64,000 nucleotides of DNA, from positions 17,361-81,360 of the forward strand of contig JAJFVL010000037.1 of NCBI GenBank assembly GCA_021371855.1, given 5' to 3'. A program made the translations under genes and the position numbers. The DNA comes from Bacteroidales bacterium (lineage in GTDB: Bacteria; Bacteroidota; Bacteroidia; Bacteroidales; VadinHA17). Positions 63,959 to 64,000 of the stretch are shown here, in pieces; position 1 is the first letter of the stretch, and each line of letters begins with the position of its first letter. Under the pieces are notes generated by a model. It ran no database searches, was not told the DNA's origin, and saw nothing but the letters and a program-made list of their open reading frames with translations.

Positions 63959-63986
63959 AAAGCCCTTCAGTTTCCTGAAGGGCTTT
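63959..63986 (-). terminator. Terminator of a gene beyond the right edge
   Basis: AAAGCCCTTCAG (63959-63970) and CTGAAGGGCTTT (63975-63986) form a perfect 12-bp stem with a 4-base loop. The A-run lies on the left, so the T-run is on the minus strand and the gene it serves lies to the right, outside the window. Confidence 0.85.
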
Positions 63987-64000
63987 CGTTAAAGTCGGCG

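Larger units (their letters stand above)
63650..64000. other. End of window: intergenic region with repeats and hairpins
   Basis: No gene is visible in the last 351 bases. It holds the terminator at 63673, dispersed repeat words at 63733-63775, and a second terminator near the edge that must belong to a minus-strand gene beyond the window. Confidence 0.6.

Noticed and set aside
1..64000. tRNA or rRNA genes
   Set aside because: No T-loop (GGTTCGAATC-type) or rRNA core sequence was seen on either strand by eye; a tRNAscan run would be needed to exclude them fully.

Overview
The window reads as chromosomal DNA from an uncultured or environmental member of the Bacteroidota, most likely near the Bacteroidales. 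The base composition is AT-rich. Several genes are preceded by the Bacteroidota -7 promoter box (TAnnTTTG) rather than an E. coli-type -10. The gene content fits that phylum: glutamine synthetase III, a TPR/beta-propeller/OmpA protein with the PorE architecture, a purM-prfA-pyrF run, DUF2851, a GH92 mannosidase and many lipoproteins. No tRNA, rRNA or CRISPR array was found.

Layout. (1) 1-6,007: three tandem VOC/PhnB-like proteins (the first cut by the window edge), a quinol-type nitric oxide reductase, a 1-kb decayed intergenic stretch, an MBL-fold hydrolase and a small conserved protein. (2) 6,084-18,771: a defence-type island, all on the minus strand. It holds an HNH nuclease, a HARE-HTH/GIY-YIG nuclease, a three-gene operon (PLD nuclease-SNF2 helicase, DUF1016 nuclease, large N6-adenine methyltransferase), and a two-gene cassette of a PLD-type nuclease and a HEPN-CBS protein. 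(3) 18,936-26,194: a mobile-element-tinged segment with a Cys-cluster protein, an ADP-ribosylglycohydrolase, two RAYT-type transposases flanking a cupin gene, a DUF169 protein and a PIF1-like helicase with HRDC. (4) 26,300-30,798: a MarR regulator with a TolC/HlyD/MFS tripartite drug-efflux operon. (5) 31,070-37,946: carbohydrate and envelope genes (DUF4855 lipoprotein, DUF5009-type acyltransferase, GH92 mannosidase, GT9 glycosyltransferase, DUF6165). (6) 38,077-63,649: mostly core genes, including priA, a hybrid histidine kinase, CDGSH proteins, sucC, a TrmH-family methyltransferase, a deoxynucleoside kinase, pnp, rpsO, pyrF, prfA, purM, a PorE-like protein, glutamine synthetase III and a PpiD/SurA-type foldase.

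How parts work together. The helicase, DUF1016 and methyltransferase genes overlap or abut within 1 base, so they are probably one translationally coupled restriction-modification unit. The HEPN-CBS gene sits 3 bases after the PLD gene, which looks like a small ligand-sensing nuclease cassette. The MarR gene and its efflux operon share a candidate operator motif in both upstream regions. The glutamine synthetase promoter carries an exact 20-bp direct repeat with a 53-bp period, about five helical turns, and the proximal copy covers the -33 region.

The strongest leads for something not yet described are the HEPN-CBS/PLD cassette, the PLD-helicase/DUF1016/methyltransferase operon, the palindrome lodged in frame inside a RAYT gene, and the repeat-controlled glutamine synthetase promoter. 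All functional calls come from reading motifs by eye. No database search was run.
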